64,000 nucleotides of DNA from Pelolinea submarina (GCF_003966975.1 NZ_AP018437.1:2604001-2668000), one strand, 5' to 3'. Positions 50,717 through 60,060 are shown, numbered from the stretch's first letter. The notes: generated by a model not told the origin, from the sequence alone. Numbers and translations: made by a program.

Positions 50717-52885
50717 GTGTTTATTTTGAAGTGGTGGAGGATTTTTCTGGGTCTCTTTTCTTTGGAGACCTTATCGTTATTAGTTAATCTTATTGTTACT
50801 GGCTCAGCACCCAGTGAACAAGTCCTGTTTAACCTTTCCCTGAATCGGCTGATTCTCGCTACGATATTAATTATCCTTATCGCATTCTCCATCTATGCAA
50901 TTTGGCGATCTCTCAATAATCCTGCGTTTGTTAACCTGATTTATTCAAAACCACGCTTTATTTTAATTTTTGTCTTCCTCAGTTTTCTGGCGACTGGGGT
51001 GGTCCTCTTCCTGATAAGTCTCAATCCAAAAATACTGGGAGATTTTTATCAGGCTTACTTGAACTTAAAACCTTTCCTGATTTGGGGATTTGTTGTTACG
51101 CTGCAATCCTGGCTCTTCTCGATGGTTTGGTTCTGTCATCACTTCCTGGGACATTCGGTTTATGAAGATCAGGAAAAATTCAGTGATGAGTTGGTGCTTT
51201 GTCTGGGATTGTTCTTCTTATTGGTGTTGGTCAAGCAGCTTCTTGTTATTCCCACAGCTTATGGCCCGGTAATTCGCGGCGATGAAATGCGCTATTTTGA
51301 AATGGCAAATTACCTTTTCCATGGAAATTTTTTCATCGAAAACATCAATCATTCGCCATTTCTATATCCGTTAATGCTCTCGCCGGCTTTTGCCTTCGGT
51401 GAGCATGCCTACGATGTTATCAAGCTCCTGAATGTATTGTATTCTTCCAGTATCGTCTTTCCGCTATTCCTGATAGCAAGAAAATATTTTTCAAAGAAGG
51501 AATCGCTGCTGATTACTGGGGTGGCTTGTTTCCTGCCATATCATTTGTTATTTCCGCGCATCCTTATGAGCGAGAACCTGTATTTCCCAATCCTGCTTTG
51601 GATCATCCTCTCTCTGGTCCATCAGCCGCGTTTAAAAGGGCTGGCATGGATTTGGAACTTCCTGACCGGCATCGGTATAGGGCTGCTTTACATGACCCGC
51701 TATATCACTCTGGCCATCATTCCGCTGATATTCATTGCCTGGTGGTTAATCTATCCGGATAACGATCGGGGTATATTCCACCCCAGTGTGAGGAAATTAG
51801 GAATGGCGTTATTGGTGGGCGCCGGCACTCTATGCGGGTATAGCCCCTGGCTATTCTCAGGATTGGCCGCGAACGTTCCGATAAAACTTCTGTTGGGCTT
51901 TGGTATCACTTCCAACACAACGGCCAACCAATTAACCCTGGCGAATTTCCTGATTTGGCTCGTGATTTATTTATGCTATTTCATTTTGATGGCCGCTCCG
52001 GTCATGCCGTTCTTTTTCGCATTTCCAATCTCGCAATTTAAAAAATGGAAAAAAGAAACCCGGGACTGGTATATCCTGTTAGCAGCTCTAATGGTGGGAT
52101 TCCTGGCAGCTTGCGTCAGGCATTCCTGGCGCGCGATTTACAACGGCGATATTCCCACGCGCATCATGGGCCGATACATCCTGTATTTCACCCCGCTTTT
52201 TATCATTGCCGTTATTTTGGCATTCAAGGAAGGGAAACCCTACCACAGGACTACGGTCAACAAACATTTGCTGGTTACGATTATTCTTCCCCTCCTGATC
52301 GAGATCTTTGCGCATTATTTACTCTTGGGGAACCTTTTTCATTTGCACGACGGCGACTTGATAAACATTCTGGGTTCGGTAGATGCGGCTTACATTCAAT
52401 ATCTGGGCAGCTTCTTCTTTATTCTGCTTCTCTTTATATATGGAATTTTCTGTTATTTGACCTGGGAGGAAAAATTAGACAATCTGGTTGTCATTAATCT
52501 CGTGGCGATAATGCTATTTTTCGTGGCCGGTTTACCGGCGTACTACCGGGACCTGCTTTCTTACCAGGAGTACCAATATATCGGTGCCAAGATCATCGAA
52601 TTACACCAATCCCCCGAAGGTGGTATTGGTGACCGGGTTAAAATCACAACCCCGCCGGATGCCGAGGAACGAGATCGCGCCCTATTGTCAAATACTTTCC
52701 ATTTCAGTAATCAGGAAAATTTCTACGTGGATAGTATCAAGAACTTCAATTTAGATAAAATGCCGCAGGAAGACTCAGACTTCCAGGATATCTACATCGT
52801 TAAGGTTGCCAAAGAGGATTTGTCAAAATTCAGCACTGGCTATTCATTTAACTTCGGAGATTCCTATTATGTTCTTCTTTATTAA
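50717..52885 (+). CDS. multi-pass GT-C/GT39-like glycosyltransferase membrane protein
   Basis: A 722-residue protein with about 14 spans. The first large loop contains YGPVIRGDEMRYFEMANYLFHGN; the DE pair in such a loop is the metal-binding catalytic motif of GT39-like enzymes. A C-terminal soluble tail of about 90 residues follows the last span. It would transfer a lipid-carried sugar to protein or glycan on the outer face. The start is GTG 50717 or TTG 50726; the second lies at better distance from AGAGGGA. Convergent with the next gene. Confidence 0.75.
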   Translation: MFILKWWRIFLGLFSLETLSLLVNLIVTGSAPSEQVLFNLSLNRLILATILIILIAFSIYAIWRSLNNPAFVNLIYSKPRFILIFVFLSFLATGVVLFLISLNPKILGDFYQAYLNLKPFLIWGFVVTLQSWLFSMVWFCHHFLGHSVYEDQEKFSDELVLCLGLFFLLVLVKQLLVIPTAYGPVIRGDEMRYFEMANYLFHGNFFIENINHSPFLYPLMLSPAFAFGEHAYDVIKLLNVLYSSSIVFPLFLIARKYFSKKESLLITGVACFLPYHLLFPRILMSENLYFPILLWIILSLVHQPRLKGLAWIWNFLTGIGIGLLYMTRYITLAIIPLIFIAWWLIYPDNDRGIFHPSVRKLGMALLVGAGTLCGYSPWLFSGLAANVPIKLLLGFGITSNTTANQLTLANFLIWLVIYLCYFILMAAPVMPFFFAFPISQFKKWKKETRDWYILLAALMVGFLAACVRHSWRAIYNGDIPTRIMGRYILYFTPLFIIAVILAFKEGKPYHRTTVNKHLLVTIILPLLIEIFAHYLLLGNLFHLHDGDLINILGSVDAAYIQYLGSFFFILLLFIYGIFCYLTWEEKLDNLVVINLVAIMLFFVAGLPAYYRDLLSYQEYQYIGAKIIELHQSPEGGIGDRVKITTPPDAEERDRALLSNTFHFSNQENFYVDSIKNFNLDKMPQEDSDFQDIYIVKVAKEDLSKFSTGYSFNFGDSYYVLLY

Positions 52886-52899
52886 TCAGTGAATCTGGC

Positions 52900-53649
52900 C
52901 TAGATGATCCGGAAACACAGCTTGCCATAGATGGTTTCCACATAATCCAGGAAAGTGTACAGGATAAAGACCAGGCCGGTCATCTCCATGTACTCTTCAA
53001 TTGTGACGAAAATGTTGTAGGTAAGGTTTTTGGTACCGTAGAGGCCCGCGTATATTGCGCCAACCATCTCCATACCCATCAAACCGCTGAAATAGATAGT
53101 AAAGGCGATAACCAGCAACTTCTTCGTTCTACTGGGCAGGGAAAGATAAAATTTCCAATAAATACCTCCAGCGGCTGCCACCAGGATTAGTCCCGGTATG
53201 ACCCAGGCATACTGCGTGAACCCGGGCAGGCCTGTATTACCGAAAAGCATTTTCATGGGAACAACTACCAATTCGTGAATCGATGCGCCTTCATCCATAC
53301 ATAAAAACATAAAGATGAAGCACAGAAATACCCAGTGCCATTTATATTGATCTTGGTTTATATATTTCATTCGAAAGATCAGAAGCAGCATCATACTGAT
53401 GGCGCAAAATAGCAGTGTTGAGTAGATGGTTGGCAGCGATAGTTCGTGGTCAACATCCAGCAGTGGAATGAACCATTTTGCTTTTGCCGAGTTTGCCAGA
53501 TATACCAAACTCTGTATCAAAAGGCTTATCAACGATAAGACAAAAGCGGTAATCTCCAAAACCAAACAAATCTTGCGGGGTTGAAGATGGATTTCAAAAG
53601 ATGTAAAAGAAGTTAACTTTTTAGATGATGTAGATTCGGAAAGATGCAT
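52900..53649 (-). CDS. uncharacterised 6-TM membrane protein (paralogue A)
   Basis: A 249-residue protein with six to seven hydrophobic spans. It is clearly paralogous to the protein encoded at 53759-54496: both share a (S/T)LSIPTI-like segment, DQ(Y/F)(K/R)W(H/Q)W, an acidic loop D(E/K)G-x-x-(I/V)H, and an LTY(N/S)I motif near the C terminus. The conserved Asp, Gly and His in the mid-membrane loop suggest a metal or catalytic site. No known family is recognised. The start ATG lacks an obvious ribosome site. Confidence 0.72.
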   Translation of the reverse strand: MHLSESTSSKKLTSFTSFEIHLQPRKICLVLEITAFVLSLISLLIQSLVYLANSAKAKWFIPLLDVDHELSLPTIYSTLLFCAISMMLLLIFRMKYINQDQYKWHWVFLCFIFMFLCMDEGASIHELVVVPMKMLFGNTGLPGFTQYAWVIPGLILVAAAGGIYWKFYLSLPSRTKKLLVIAFTIYFSGLMGMEMVGAIYAGLYGTKNLTYNIFVTIEEYMEMTGLVFILYTFLDYVETIYGKLCFRII

Positions 53650-53758
53650 TATTCGATGAGTACGGAATCTTGGAAGACAGGCCGATACTTAACAGCCTTA
53701 CCTTCCTTTTTTCTTATTTTCCTTTTGGTATTGATTTAGTTAGTTGTATTCGTGGTAT

Positions 53759-54496
53759 CTATAGATCGAGCGAGATATCCGGAATATCCAGCGCGAGGTA
53801 TTTCAACGCCGTCAAGATGGCAGCCGCCAGCCCCGACATTTCCAGGGTCTTTCCAAGCGTCAGCAGAATACTATAAGTGAGAGAATCGGCTCCATAGATT
53901 CCGGAAAAATCCTTTGCGAAACGTTCCAGCACCAGGAAACCCAGGTAATAGACAGCCATGGAAATTAACGCGAGTTTGCGCGTCTCTTTAGGCAAAGTTT
54001 TTATAAAGCGAATATAAAAAAGCACCAGAATGATCGCAATCAGCACCAGGCTGAAAATCCAGCGATTGGAGGGGAAGAAGGGCATAAAGCCGCGCGCCCA
54101 TCCGCGGATTTCTTTGAAAACGTAGGTATGCACAGCCGTGCCTTTATCGAAGGCTAGATAGAGAAACAGACCGGCCAGCCCGCTCCACTGCCAGCGAAAT
54201 TGATCTTTTGATTTCTGTTTTGCTATCGCAATTACCGCCAACAACAGAAAAACAATGAAATATTCCAGTACGGTGAAAATAGTAGGAATCGACAGAGTCT
54301 TGCCCATATTCACCAGCGGGATCAGGCCGAAAGCCTCATCATAGACTGTCAGGTATTTTGTCGATTGCCCCACCAGACTGAGTATTGCCAGGCCCAGTAT
54401 TGATAATTCGAAATCCGTCCAAATCTTTTTGGAAGAAAAAGTAAGGGTAGCCTGCGCAGATGCTCTGGTATTTTGTTGAAGTTTGTTAGCCGTCAT
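53759..54496 (-). CDS. uncharacterised 6-TM membrane protein (paralogue B)
   Basis: A 245-residue homologue of the next gene downstream with the same span pattern and conserved positions (DQFRWQW, DKGTAVH, LTYSILLTLGKTLEMSG). The ATG overlaps the stop of a short upstream open frame as ATGA, which suggests translational coupling. Two copies in tandem, next to glycan genes, may form a heteromeric membrane complex; function unknown. Confidence 0.72.
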   Translation of the reverse strand: MTANKLQQNTRASAQATLTFSSKKIWTDFELSILGLAILSLVGQSTKYLTVYDEAFGLIPLVNMGKTLSIPTIFTVLEYFIVFLLLAVIAIAKQKSKDQFRWQWSGLAGLFLYLAFDKGTAVHTYVFKEIRGWARGFMPFFPSNRWIFSLVLIAIILVLFYIRFIKTLPKETRKLALISMAVYYLGFLVLERFAKDFSGIYGADSLTYSILLTLGKTLEMSGLAAAILTALKYLALDIPDISLDL

Positions 54497-54921
54497 GAAT
54501 TCTTTGTCCTCTCTCTTCGCCGAGCCATTATAAATTCATGGTCGTAATCCAGTTGTAAAATCTTTGTATCAATTCCGCAACAACATTCTTTTGGTTCAGC
54601 TAATTCCCGCCAGCCGATAATATTTTTTACAACGATATCTTCTAATGCTATTTTAGCGCTAATCATGTTTTCCACCAATATATATTTAATATACGGTTTA
54701 CCTGGATAAAGGTTTTTCCATGAATCCTTTTTATAGATATTTCTGAAATATCCATCCGGTCGTTTTACACGGTTATGCAATATGTTATACAATATTGTAA
54801 ATATTATGTGATTAACTTGAAAAATATAAAGATTTCGCAATTTGATCGCCCCCTGCCTATAATAATTAACGCGGGTTGGATCAACGCGCTTGGACTGATA
54901 CGCAGCCTGGCAATTGAACAC
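54493..54921 (-). CDS. short open frame coupled to the 6-TM gene; start uncertain
   Basis: Up to 142 codons, ending in an ATGA overlap with the 6-TM gene, the main reason to take it seriously. The last 60-90 residues (for example KNIIGWRELAEPKECCCGIDT and FIMARRRERTKNS) lie in space not used by another gene, whereas the first 49 codons run antisense to the ATP-grasp gene and are probably not translated. A shorter start, perhaps a TTG or the internal ATG near 54666, is likely. No family is recognised; it may be a degraded gene remnant. Confidence 0.35.
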   Translation of the reverse strand: MFNCQAAYQSKRVDPTRVNYYRQGAIKLRNLYIFQVNHIIFTILYNILHNRVKRPDGYFRNIYKKDSWKNLYPGKPYIKYILVENMISAKIALEDIVVKNIIGWRELAEPKECCCGIDTKILQLDYDHEFIMARRRERTKNS

Positions 54922-56061
54922 ATCCCCAGTATTTCCATTTCAAGAGAAAAATTCGGATTAGGACTGTATTCCAATCAAACCATTGGCCTGCATTGTCCGG
55001 ATTACCGCAAGTCGCCTGAGGATCTCGCAGCCGCCCTGCTCGAATTGAGCTGCCGGCTCAAACAGCCGGGCATCCTGATGCCCACCGACGATCTCACCCT
55101 GGAAGCGCTTATCCAAATCGACGAGCAAATCAGCCCCTATTTTATTAAGAGCTATCCTTCCGCCAACCTGCTGGATTTCATTCTGGATAAATATAACCAG
55201 TATCTGAGCGCCAAATCGGCCGGTGTGCCTGTACCTTTTACAATAGCGCCCGAAAAGATCAGTGACCTGGATAATTGGCCGGAGCAGTTTTTCCCATGCG
55301 TGGTCAAAGGGCGCCGAGGCAAGCAATTCAACATGACTACGGGTTTTCAGGCCTTCCTGATAAAAAGCCGCCGGGAATTGGAGGATTTTTACACCGCCAC
55401 GGCTCAGGCGGGCGTGATTATCCAGGAATATATCCCCAATGGCGACGACCATTTGTTTGGCTATTCCTCTTACATATCCTCAAGCGGAGAGTTATTGGGA
55501 GAATTCATCTCTCAGAAAACGCAGCAGATTCCGCGGGGGTTGGGTGTTATGTGCAGGGGTGTGGGGAACTCCGGTGCAGCGGTTGGCGCGCAAAGCCTCG
55601 CCTGGCTGCAAAGCCTCGGTTACACCGGCTTCAGCTACATCGAATATAAACTGGACCCGCGTGACGGGCAGTATAAATTGATCGAGTTGAACGCACGCTC
55701 CTGGCTGAACCAGTTCATGGCCACCCTGAGCAGTGTCAATTTTCCCGCCATCATTTACCATTCCTGCGCCGGGGAAAAGCTGCCCCCCATGAAAAAGCAG
55801 GTCGATGGCGTGGAGTGGGTCTCCTGGATGGAGGATGTTTTGTATGTCCTGGGAGATATCATCCGCGGCAGGTTCAACTTTAGGGAATGGAAAGCCTCCC
55901 TGCCCCACGGCAGAGACGTACTCTTTGGCTGGAAAGATCCTCTGCCGGCTTTCATCATCCCGCTGTATCTATTCGAGACTTATTTCAATAATCGGGTGAA
56001 ATTCAAGAAACTACTCAGCCACAATAAGCAAAATTTGAGTCAGCATGACTCTTCCGGCTAA
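54775..56061 (+). CDS. ATP-grasp domain ligase
   Basis: A carboxylate-amine/thiol ligase of up to 428 residues. The pre-grasp part contains PLPIIINAGWINALGLIRSLA and ILMPTDDLTLEAL; the ATP-grasp fold has FPCVVKGRRGKQFN (ATP Lys), IIQEYIPNGDDH, and YIEYKLDPRDGQYKLIELNARSW with the metal-binding Glu and Asn. Such proteins join an amino acid or carboxylate to an amine, often in peptide or cell-envelope modification. The first 20 codons are very AT-rich and the true start may be the GTG at 54808 or TTG at 54817. No partner gene identifies the product. Confidence 0.82.
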   Translation: MQYVIQYCKYYVINLKNIKISQFDRPLPIIINAGWINALGLIRSLAIEHIPSISISREKFGLGLYSNQTIGLHCPDYRKSPEDLAAALLELSCRLKQPGILMPTDDLTLEALIQIDEQISPYFIKSYPSANLLDFILDKYNQYLSAKSAGVPVPFTIAPEKISDLDNWPEQFFPCVVKGRRGKQFNMTTGFQAFLIKSRRELEDFYTATAQAGVIIQEYIPNGDDHLFGYSSYISSSGELLGEFISQKTQQIPRGLGVMCRGVGNSGAAVGAQSLAWLQSLGYTGFSYIEYKLDPRDGQYKLIELNARSWLNQFMATLSSVNFPAIIYHSCAGEKLPPMKKQVDGVEWVSWMEDVLYVLGDIIRGRFNFREWKASLPHGRDVLFGWKDPLPAFIIPLYLFETYFNNRVKFKKLLSHNKQNLSQHDSSG

Positions 56062-56126
56062 CTTGCGTAGATTTTTTTGGCAACGGGAAATTCTTATATA
56101 TTGGGGGATTAATAAAAATAACCCAG

Positions 56127-56211
56127 TAGGGCGGGTGGGACTCGAACCCACAAGGTATCACTACCGGAGGATTTTAAGTCCTCTGCGTCTGCCTAATTCC
56201 GCCACCGCCCC
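56127..56211 (-). tRNA. tRNA-Leu (anticodon UAA)
   Basis: An 85-base class II tRNA. Acceptor arms GGGGCGG and CCGCCCT pair with one G-U. The anticodon stem is GAGGA/TCCTC with loop CTTAAAA (anticodon TAA at 56176-56174). A long variable arm precedes the T arm GTGGG-TTCGAGT-CCCAC. CCA is not encoded. It lies between the ATP-grasp gene and the convergent PHP gene end. Confidence 0.95.
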
Positions 56212-56261
56212 GGGTTGAGAGTTATTTTATCTTAAATTGCGCAGCTTACAAGGATTTCTTT

Positions 56262-56933
56262 TTATTTTCGTGAAATAACTTTTCCAAAGGCGATGGAAGC
56301 GCTGGCTTTGAGGTGATCCCAGGGGGAAAGCAGCCGCCCGCTAATCTGTCCAGCCTCCAGCGCTGCGCGCAGCTCATCCGGATTATCGAAAGCTGGCAGC
56401 TCTACCATTGCCAGCCCCAGCTCAACCAGCGAATGCGCGTCCGAACCGGCCTGCATACGCATGCCTTTCTCCTGCGCGAATGCCAGCGCCCGGTCATTCA
56501 GCCCGCCGCGCAGGCAGCGCGCGTTGAAGACCTCCAGCGCATCCACGTGAGGCAGAATCTCCAGCAGCACGTCCATCTTCCAGCCATGCCGGCGGATATC
56601 GAAGGGGTGCGGTACCGCGATGAAGGCGCCCTGTTTCTTCAGGCGCTCGATGGTCTCCATGGGCGACAGGCGCGCGGGAATTTCCTCGCTCAGGTAGTAA
56701 GCCAGCAGTTCCCCGCCGGTGGTCAGGATCTCCTCCCCCACCACAATCAGCTCGGGGTCGATTTCCTTGGCCTTCAGGGCACAGCCGATTTTGTTGTGAT
56801 CGGTAATCGCCAGGCGCGACAGCCCGCGCTCATGAGCGGTATGAATCAGGGGGCGCAGTTGATTGCTGCTGTCCGGCGAACAAACCGTATGGCAGTGAAA
56901 CTCAGCCTTGATGGTGCGGCTGTTATCTTTCAT
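56262..56933 (-). CDS. PHP domain metal-dependent phosphoesterase
   Basis: A 223-residue PHP-domain protein with the metal-site residues in order: H-x-H in EFHCHTVCSPD, D-H in AITDHNKIG, Glu in VVGEEILTTGG, His in AVPHPFDIRR and D-x-H in AGSDAHSLVE. Stand-alone PHP proteins of this size resemble phosphoesterases such as those acting on 3',5'-bisnucleotides or histidinol phosphate; the substrate is unknown. The frame runs far upstream into the M23 gene, but the protein begins at ATG 56933, 17 bases after the M23 stop. Last gene of the HIT-M23-M23-PHP operon. Confidence 0.85.
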   Translation of the reverse strand: MKDNSRTIKAEFHCHTVCSPDSSNQLRPLIHTAHERGLSRLAITDHNKIGCALKAKEIDPELIVVGEEILTTGGELLAYYLSEEIPARLSPMETIERLKKQGAFIAVPHPFDIRRHGWKMDVLLEILPHVDALEVFNARCLRGGLNDRALAFAQEKGMRMQAGSDAHSLVELGLAMVELPAFDNPDELRAALEAGQISGRLLSPWDHLKASASIAFGKVISRK

Positions 56934-56949
56934 TTCAAACACACTTTCT

Positions 56950-58473
56950 TTATTTCCGCGGCGTTGGGGTATAGAAGAATTCTTCGCGGCTTTCGGGGCG
57001 GATGATGCGCGTCCAGTAATTGCCCGCGATATTGGCGGTGACGGTTTTCTCGCCGTTCTCCAGCGTTCCCTCGTAATAATCTTCGCCGTTGTGAGCGCGG
57101 TAGCCTGAAAGCACAAAGGGCAGCCCGCCATCGGCCAGCACCCATTCGCCGTTGTACTTGCGCGCGATGTGCACGTGAATGCCGGAAGAACTGCCGCCTT
57201 CACAGGAAGGGTGTCCCACGCGGTCATCCTGATTCAGGAAATCGCCCACGTTCACGCGGTCGCTGTTGGCCACGTGCATGTAAACCAGCACCCAGCCGGT
57301 CTGCTCGTAGCCGTCGCCATCCAGGTCGATCACCACCACGCCGTTATAAGCGCGCACCACCCGCCCGGCTGCTGCCGCGGTGGTGTAATGGGTGGAGTTG
57401 CCGCAGCCGGAAGAAGCCAGAGGCGGGGCGAAGTCCAACGCGGCCAGCGCGCCGTCATCCTCCCAGCCCGAACCCCAGGCCGCGTGCGGCCCGCCGGTCA
57501 GGTTCCACACTTCGTTGGGCGGGAAAGGCAGGTTCATTTCGGGCTGTTGCACATCTTCCGTGAAAATAGGATCGACGCCGGCGCCCAACTCAAAGGCATC
57601 GCCAAAATAGCGGGTGTGAATGACCGGCAAGCTGTTTTCGCCATACAGGGCTTCTTCCCAGCTGGCGCGGTCGTGAGTCTGCGCCAAAAGGTACATAACT
57701 GCCACCGTTCCGGCATTCAAATATGGGGAGAGGCGCAGGCTGGAACCGTCCGCGAAAGTGAGCTCCGTCAGTTTGCCTTCGCGCCAGCCGTAATAACCCT
57801 TCATCAACTGGTTTATGGCCCAGCCGGTCTGGAAATAAACGCTTCCGCGATCTTTACGCACCCAGCCCATGCTGTAATTGATTTGATCCAGTTCGGGTTT
57901 GGGGTTGCTCAGCCAGCCGCTTTCGTGCTCCATGATGGTCAGCAGAATACGCGGATTGATGGAATATTCCAATCCCATCTCGTAAATGATCGCTGCCGCG
58001 GAGGTTTGCCCGCGCGTCATCAATTCCGTATAGGTGCTGATGTACCCCGGCTGCTCATCCGCAAAGGCTTGCGCGTCAAAGAGCGCCGCGGTGGGAGAAA
58101 AGACAACGGCCGAATCGGGGAACAGCAAGTTCGGTCTGGTGGTTACGCCCAGCACCTTCTTCACCAGGAAAAGCGATCCGGGCGCAATCATCAGTGTGGG
58201 ATCGTGTTCGGATTCATCGATGATCTCATCCGCATTCACGCCGAAGTGCACAGCGATGGTTTCCAGCGTATCGCCGGATTGGGATTCGTAAGCCACATAC
58301 CCATCCGGCAGCGGGGTCGGGGTGGTTGTGGGTATGGCAGTGGCAGTAGGCTGCGGGCTGGCGGTAACGGCAGGTTCGGCGCTGTTAACAGTGCAAGCGC
58401 CCAGAATGGGCGCGGCAAGCAATAAGACAGCCAAAGCTGCGGTCAATTTTCTATGGGTAGACTCTATTTTCAT
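56950..58473 (-). CDS. LysM/M23 family peptidase lipoprotein
   Basis: A 507-residue secreted protein. The signal LAVLLLAAPILGAC ends in a lipobox Cys at about residue 27. A Thr/Pro-rich linker leads to a LysM domain (YVAYESQSGDTLETIAVHFGV, about 60-110) that binds peptidoglycan. A middle helical domain follows, then the M23 domain with the first metal His in GPHAAWGSGWEDDGALAALDF and the H-x-H in GIHVHIARKYNG; these suggest an active zinc endopeptidase. The frame opens at a TTG, but the ATG at 58473 is preferred; it overlaps the preceding gene by 23 bases. Confidence 0.88.
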   Translation of the reverse strand: MKIESTHRKLTAALAVLLLAAPILGACTVNSAEPAVTASPQPTATAIPTTTPTPLPDGYVAYESQSGDTLETIAVHFGVNADEIIDESEHDPTLMIAPGSLFLVKKVLGVTTRPNLLFPDSAVVFSPTAALFDAQAFADEQPGYISTYTELMTRGQTSAAAIIYEMGLEYSINPRILLTIMEHESGWLSNPKPELDQINYSMGWVRKDRGSVYFQTGWAINQLMKGYYGWREGKLTELTFADGSSLRLSPYLNAGTVAVMYLLAQTHDRASWEEALYGENSLPVIHTRYFGDAFELGAGVDPIFTEDVQQPEMNLPFPPNEVWNLTGGPHAAWGSGWEDDGALAALDFAPPLASSGCGNSTHYTTAAAAGRVVRAYNGVVVIDLDGDGYEQTGWVLVYMHVANSDRVNVGDFLNQDDRVGHPSCEGGSSSGIHVHIARKYNGEWVLADGGLPFVLSGYRAHNGEDYYEGTLENGEKTVTANIAGNYWTRIIRPESREEFFYTPTPRK

Positions 58474-59707
58474 CCGTTGGAAAACCTGAAGCCTCAATTA
58501 CGAGGCCGTCCTTTGTAAGACTGCCGTCATATTCTACTCCAAAGCCGGCCGATTCCCAACCGCTCAGGATAAAGGGGATATCCTGGTCAGCCGGGATCCA
58601 CTCGCCGTTGTAGCGGCGGGCAATATGCAAGTGTGTGCCGGTGGCCGGTCCGCCTTCGCAGGAAGGATGCCCGATTGCGTCGCCCGCGCTCAGCCAGGTG
58701 CCCAAGGCCACCCGCTCGCTTTCCGCCACGTGCATGTACAGAATCGTCCAACCGCTGCCCTCAAAGCCGTCGCCGTCCAGATCCTGCACGACCAATCCAT
58801 CCGAAATACGCACCACCTGCCCATCTGCCAATGCCCGCACCCAATCCGGGCTGTCGTAGCAGCCCCAATCATCCTCGCTGGGCGCTACCGGCGCAAAATC
58901 CAGCGCCGCCCAGGCAGCCCCGTCCCCCCAGGCGGAATGCGGCCCGGCGGTGAAGTACCAGCCCTCACCGTCCGCATACGGCAGGCGCAGATCGGGCTGC
59001 TGCAAAGCGGCGGGGATCAGCGGCTCAACGGCTTTGGATTGGGGGTTGTCAAACCAGCTAAAGTAATCCGTGTACACGCCCAATGGGCCGACCGCAAGCA
59101 GCCAGTCGTTGTAGCCCAGCAGCAACGTATAAAAATATTGGAGTGCCGCGCTGCCGGCATTCAGCGAATCAGGGATTTCCACCACTACCCCATCGGTCAG
59201 GGTAAGTTGGGAAAGCGCGTTCACCCGGCGGGTGTAGTAGCCGCGGTTGAGCGTATTGGCCGCCCAGGAAAGCTGGCGGAAGAGGCCCTGGTAGGCAGGG
59301 TCTGTGAGAAATGGATTCTCCAGATTGAGGGTTTCTCCGGAGCAGTTGCGCACCAAGGCCAGCAGCAAACGCGGGTTGACGGAGTAGTCGCGGCTGACCT
59401 TCTCGACAATTTCGGTGCCGGTCATTTCGCGCTCATCCACCGTTTCGCGGTAGTCCATCAGCTCAGGGATGCGCGCCTCGGCGAATTTGATTAACGCGAA
59501 ACTATCCAGCGCAGGGCCGTAAACCAGCTCGGAATCGGGAATAATGACAAAATCGGACCCGGATTGCAGGCCGCCGGGCTGCGCTTCCACCGGCGTCTCG
59601 CGCACCAGTCCTTCGAAAGGTGAAGGGCCTTTGTTCGGCCGGACGCAGCCGGCCATCCAGGCAGATAAAAACAGGATGACCAGCGCGGACCGAAGCAGCT
59701 TTTTCAT
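58451..59707 (-). CDS. M23 family peptidase lipoprotein without LysM (paralogue)
   Basis: A 418-residue homologue of the next gene that lacks the LysM domain. The lipoprotein signal is VILFLSAWMAGC. The middle helical region (EIVEKVSRDYSVNPRLLLALVR) and M23 motifs (GPHSAWGDGAAWAALDF, GTHLHIARRYNGEW) align with those of the neighbour, so the pair arose by duplication. The start overlaps the HIT gene stop as ATGA. Both proteins are likely to trim peptidoglycan or an analogous wall polymer outside the cell. Confidence 0.88.
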   Translation of the reverse strand: MKKLLRSALVILFLSAWMAGCVRPNKGPSPFEGLVRETPVEAQPGGLQSGSDFVIIPDSELVYGPALDSFALIKFAEARIPELMDYRETVDEREMTGTEIVEKVSRDYSVNPRLLLALVRNCSGETLNLENPFLTDPAYQGLFRQLSWAANTLNRGYYTRRVNALSQLTLTDGVVVEIPDSLNAGSAALQYFYTLLLGYNDWLLAVGPLGVYTDYFSWFDNPQSKAVEPLIPAALQQPDLRLPYADGEGWYFTAGPHSAWGDGAAWAALDFAPVAPSEDDWGCYDSPDWVRALADGQVVRISDGLVVQDLDGDGFEGSGWTILYMHVAESERVALGTWLSAGDAIGHPSCEGGPATGTHLHIARRYNGEWIPADQDIPFILSGWESAGFGVEYDGSLTKDGLVIEASGFPTDENRVYP

Positions 59708-60060
59708 TGGATGTGGCGGAAAATAGGTAATTTGGTGCCCGCGATTAGATGCAGGTGAATGTGATAAACCGTTTGGCCGCCATCCTTGCCGACGTTGAAG
59801 ACCAGGCGGTAACCTTTCTCGTCCACGCCGACTTCTTTGGCCAGGTCGCGGGCCTTGAGGATTAGCTTGCCCAACAGTTCCGCGTCCTCATCGTCCGCTT
59901 CGTTGATGGACGCGATGTGCTTATTGGGCACAATCAAGATGTGCACCGGCGCGGCCGGGCGTGTGTCCCAGAAAGCCGCCAGGTCGTCGTCGCGGTACAA
60001 GAAATCGGCCTGCGCCTCGCCTTTGAGGATGCGGCAGAAGATGCAATCGTCGTGGGTCAT
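59704..60060 (-). CDS. HIT family protein (Hint-like nucleotide hydrolase)
   Basis: A 118-residue HIT protein. An N-terminal CIFCRILKG carries the zinc CxxC seen in Hint-type members, and the catalytic triad is in YHIHLHLIAG (H-x-H-x-H-x-x). Such enzymes cleave adenosine 5'-phosphoramidates and related nucleotides. The frame is open to 60144, but ATG 60060 with GAGG and the usual CxxC distance gives the standard length. First gene of the operon; its stop overlaps the next start. Confidence 0.92.
   Translation of the reverse strand: MTHDDCIFCRILKGEAQADFLYRDDDLAAFWDTRPAAPVHILIVPNKHIASINEADDEDAELLGKLILKARDLAKEVGVDEKGYRLVFNVGKDGGQTVYHIHLHLIAGTKLPIFRHIQ

Noticed and set aside
57169..58425. 418-codon plus-strand open frame antisense to the LysM/M23 gene
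   Set aside because: GC-rich shadow frame with Arg/Gly/His-rich composition; the minus-strand protein has a signal peptide, LysM and M23 motifs.
58625..59494. 289-codon plus-strand open frame antisense to the second M23 gene
   Set aside because: Shadow of a clear peptidase gene; no ribosome site or recognisable motif.
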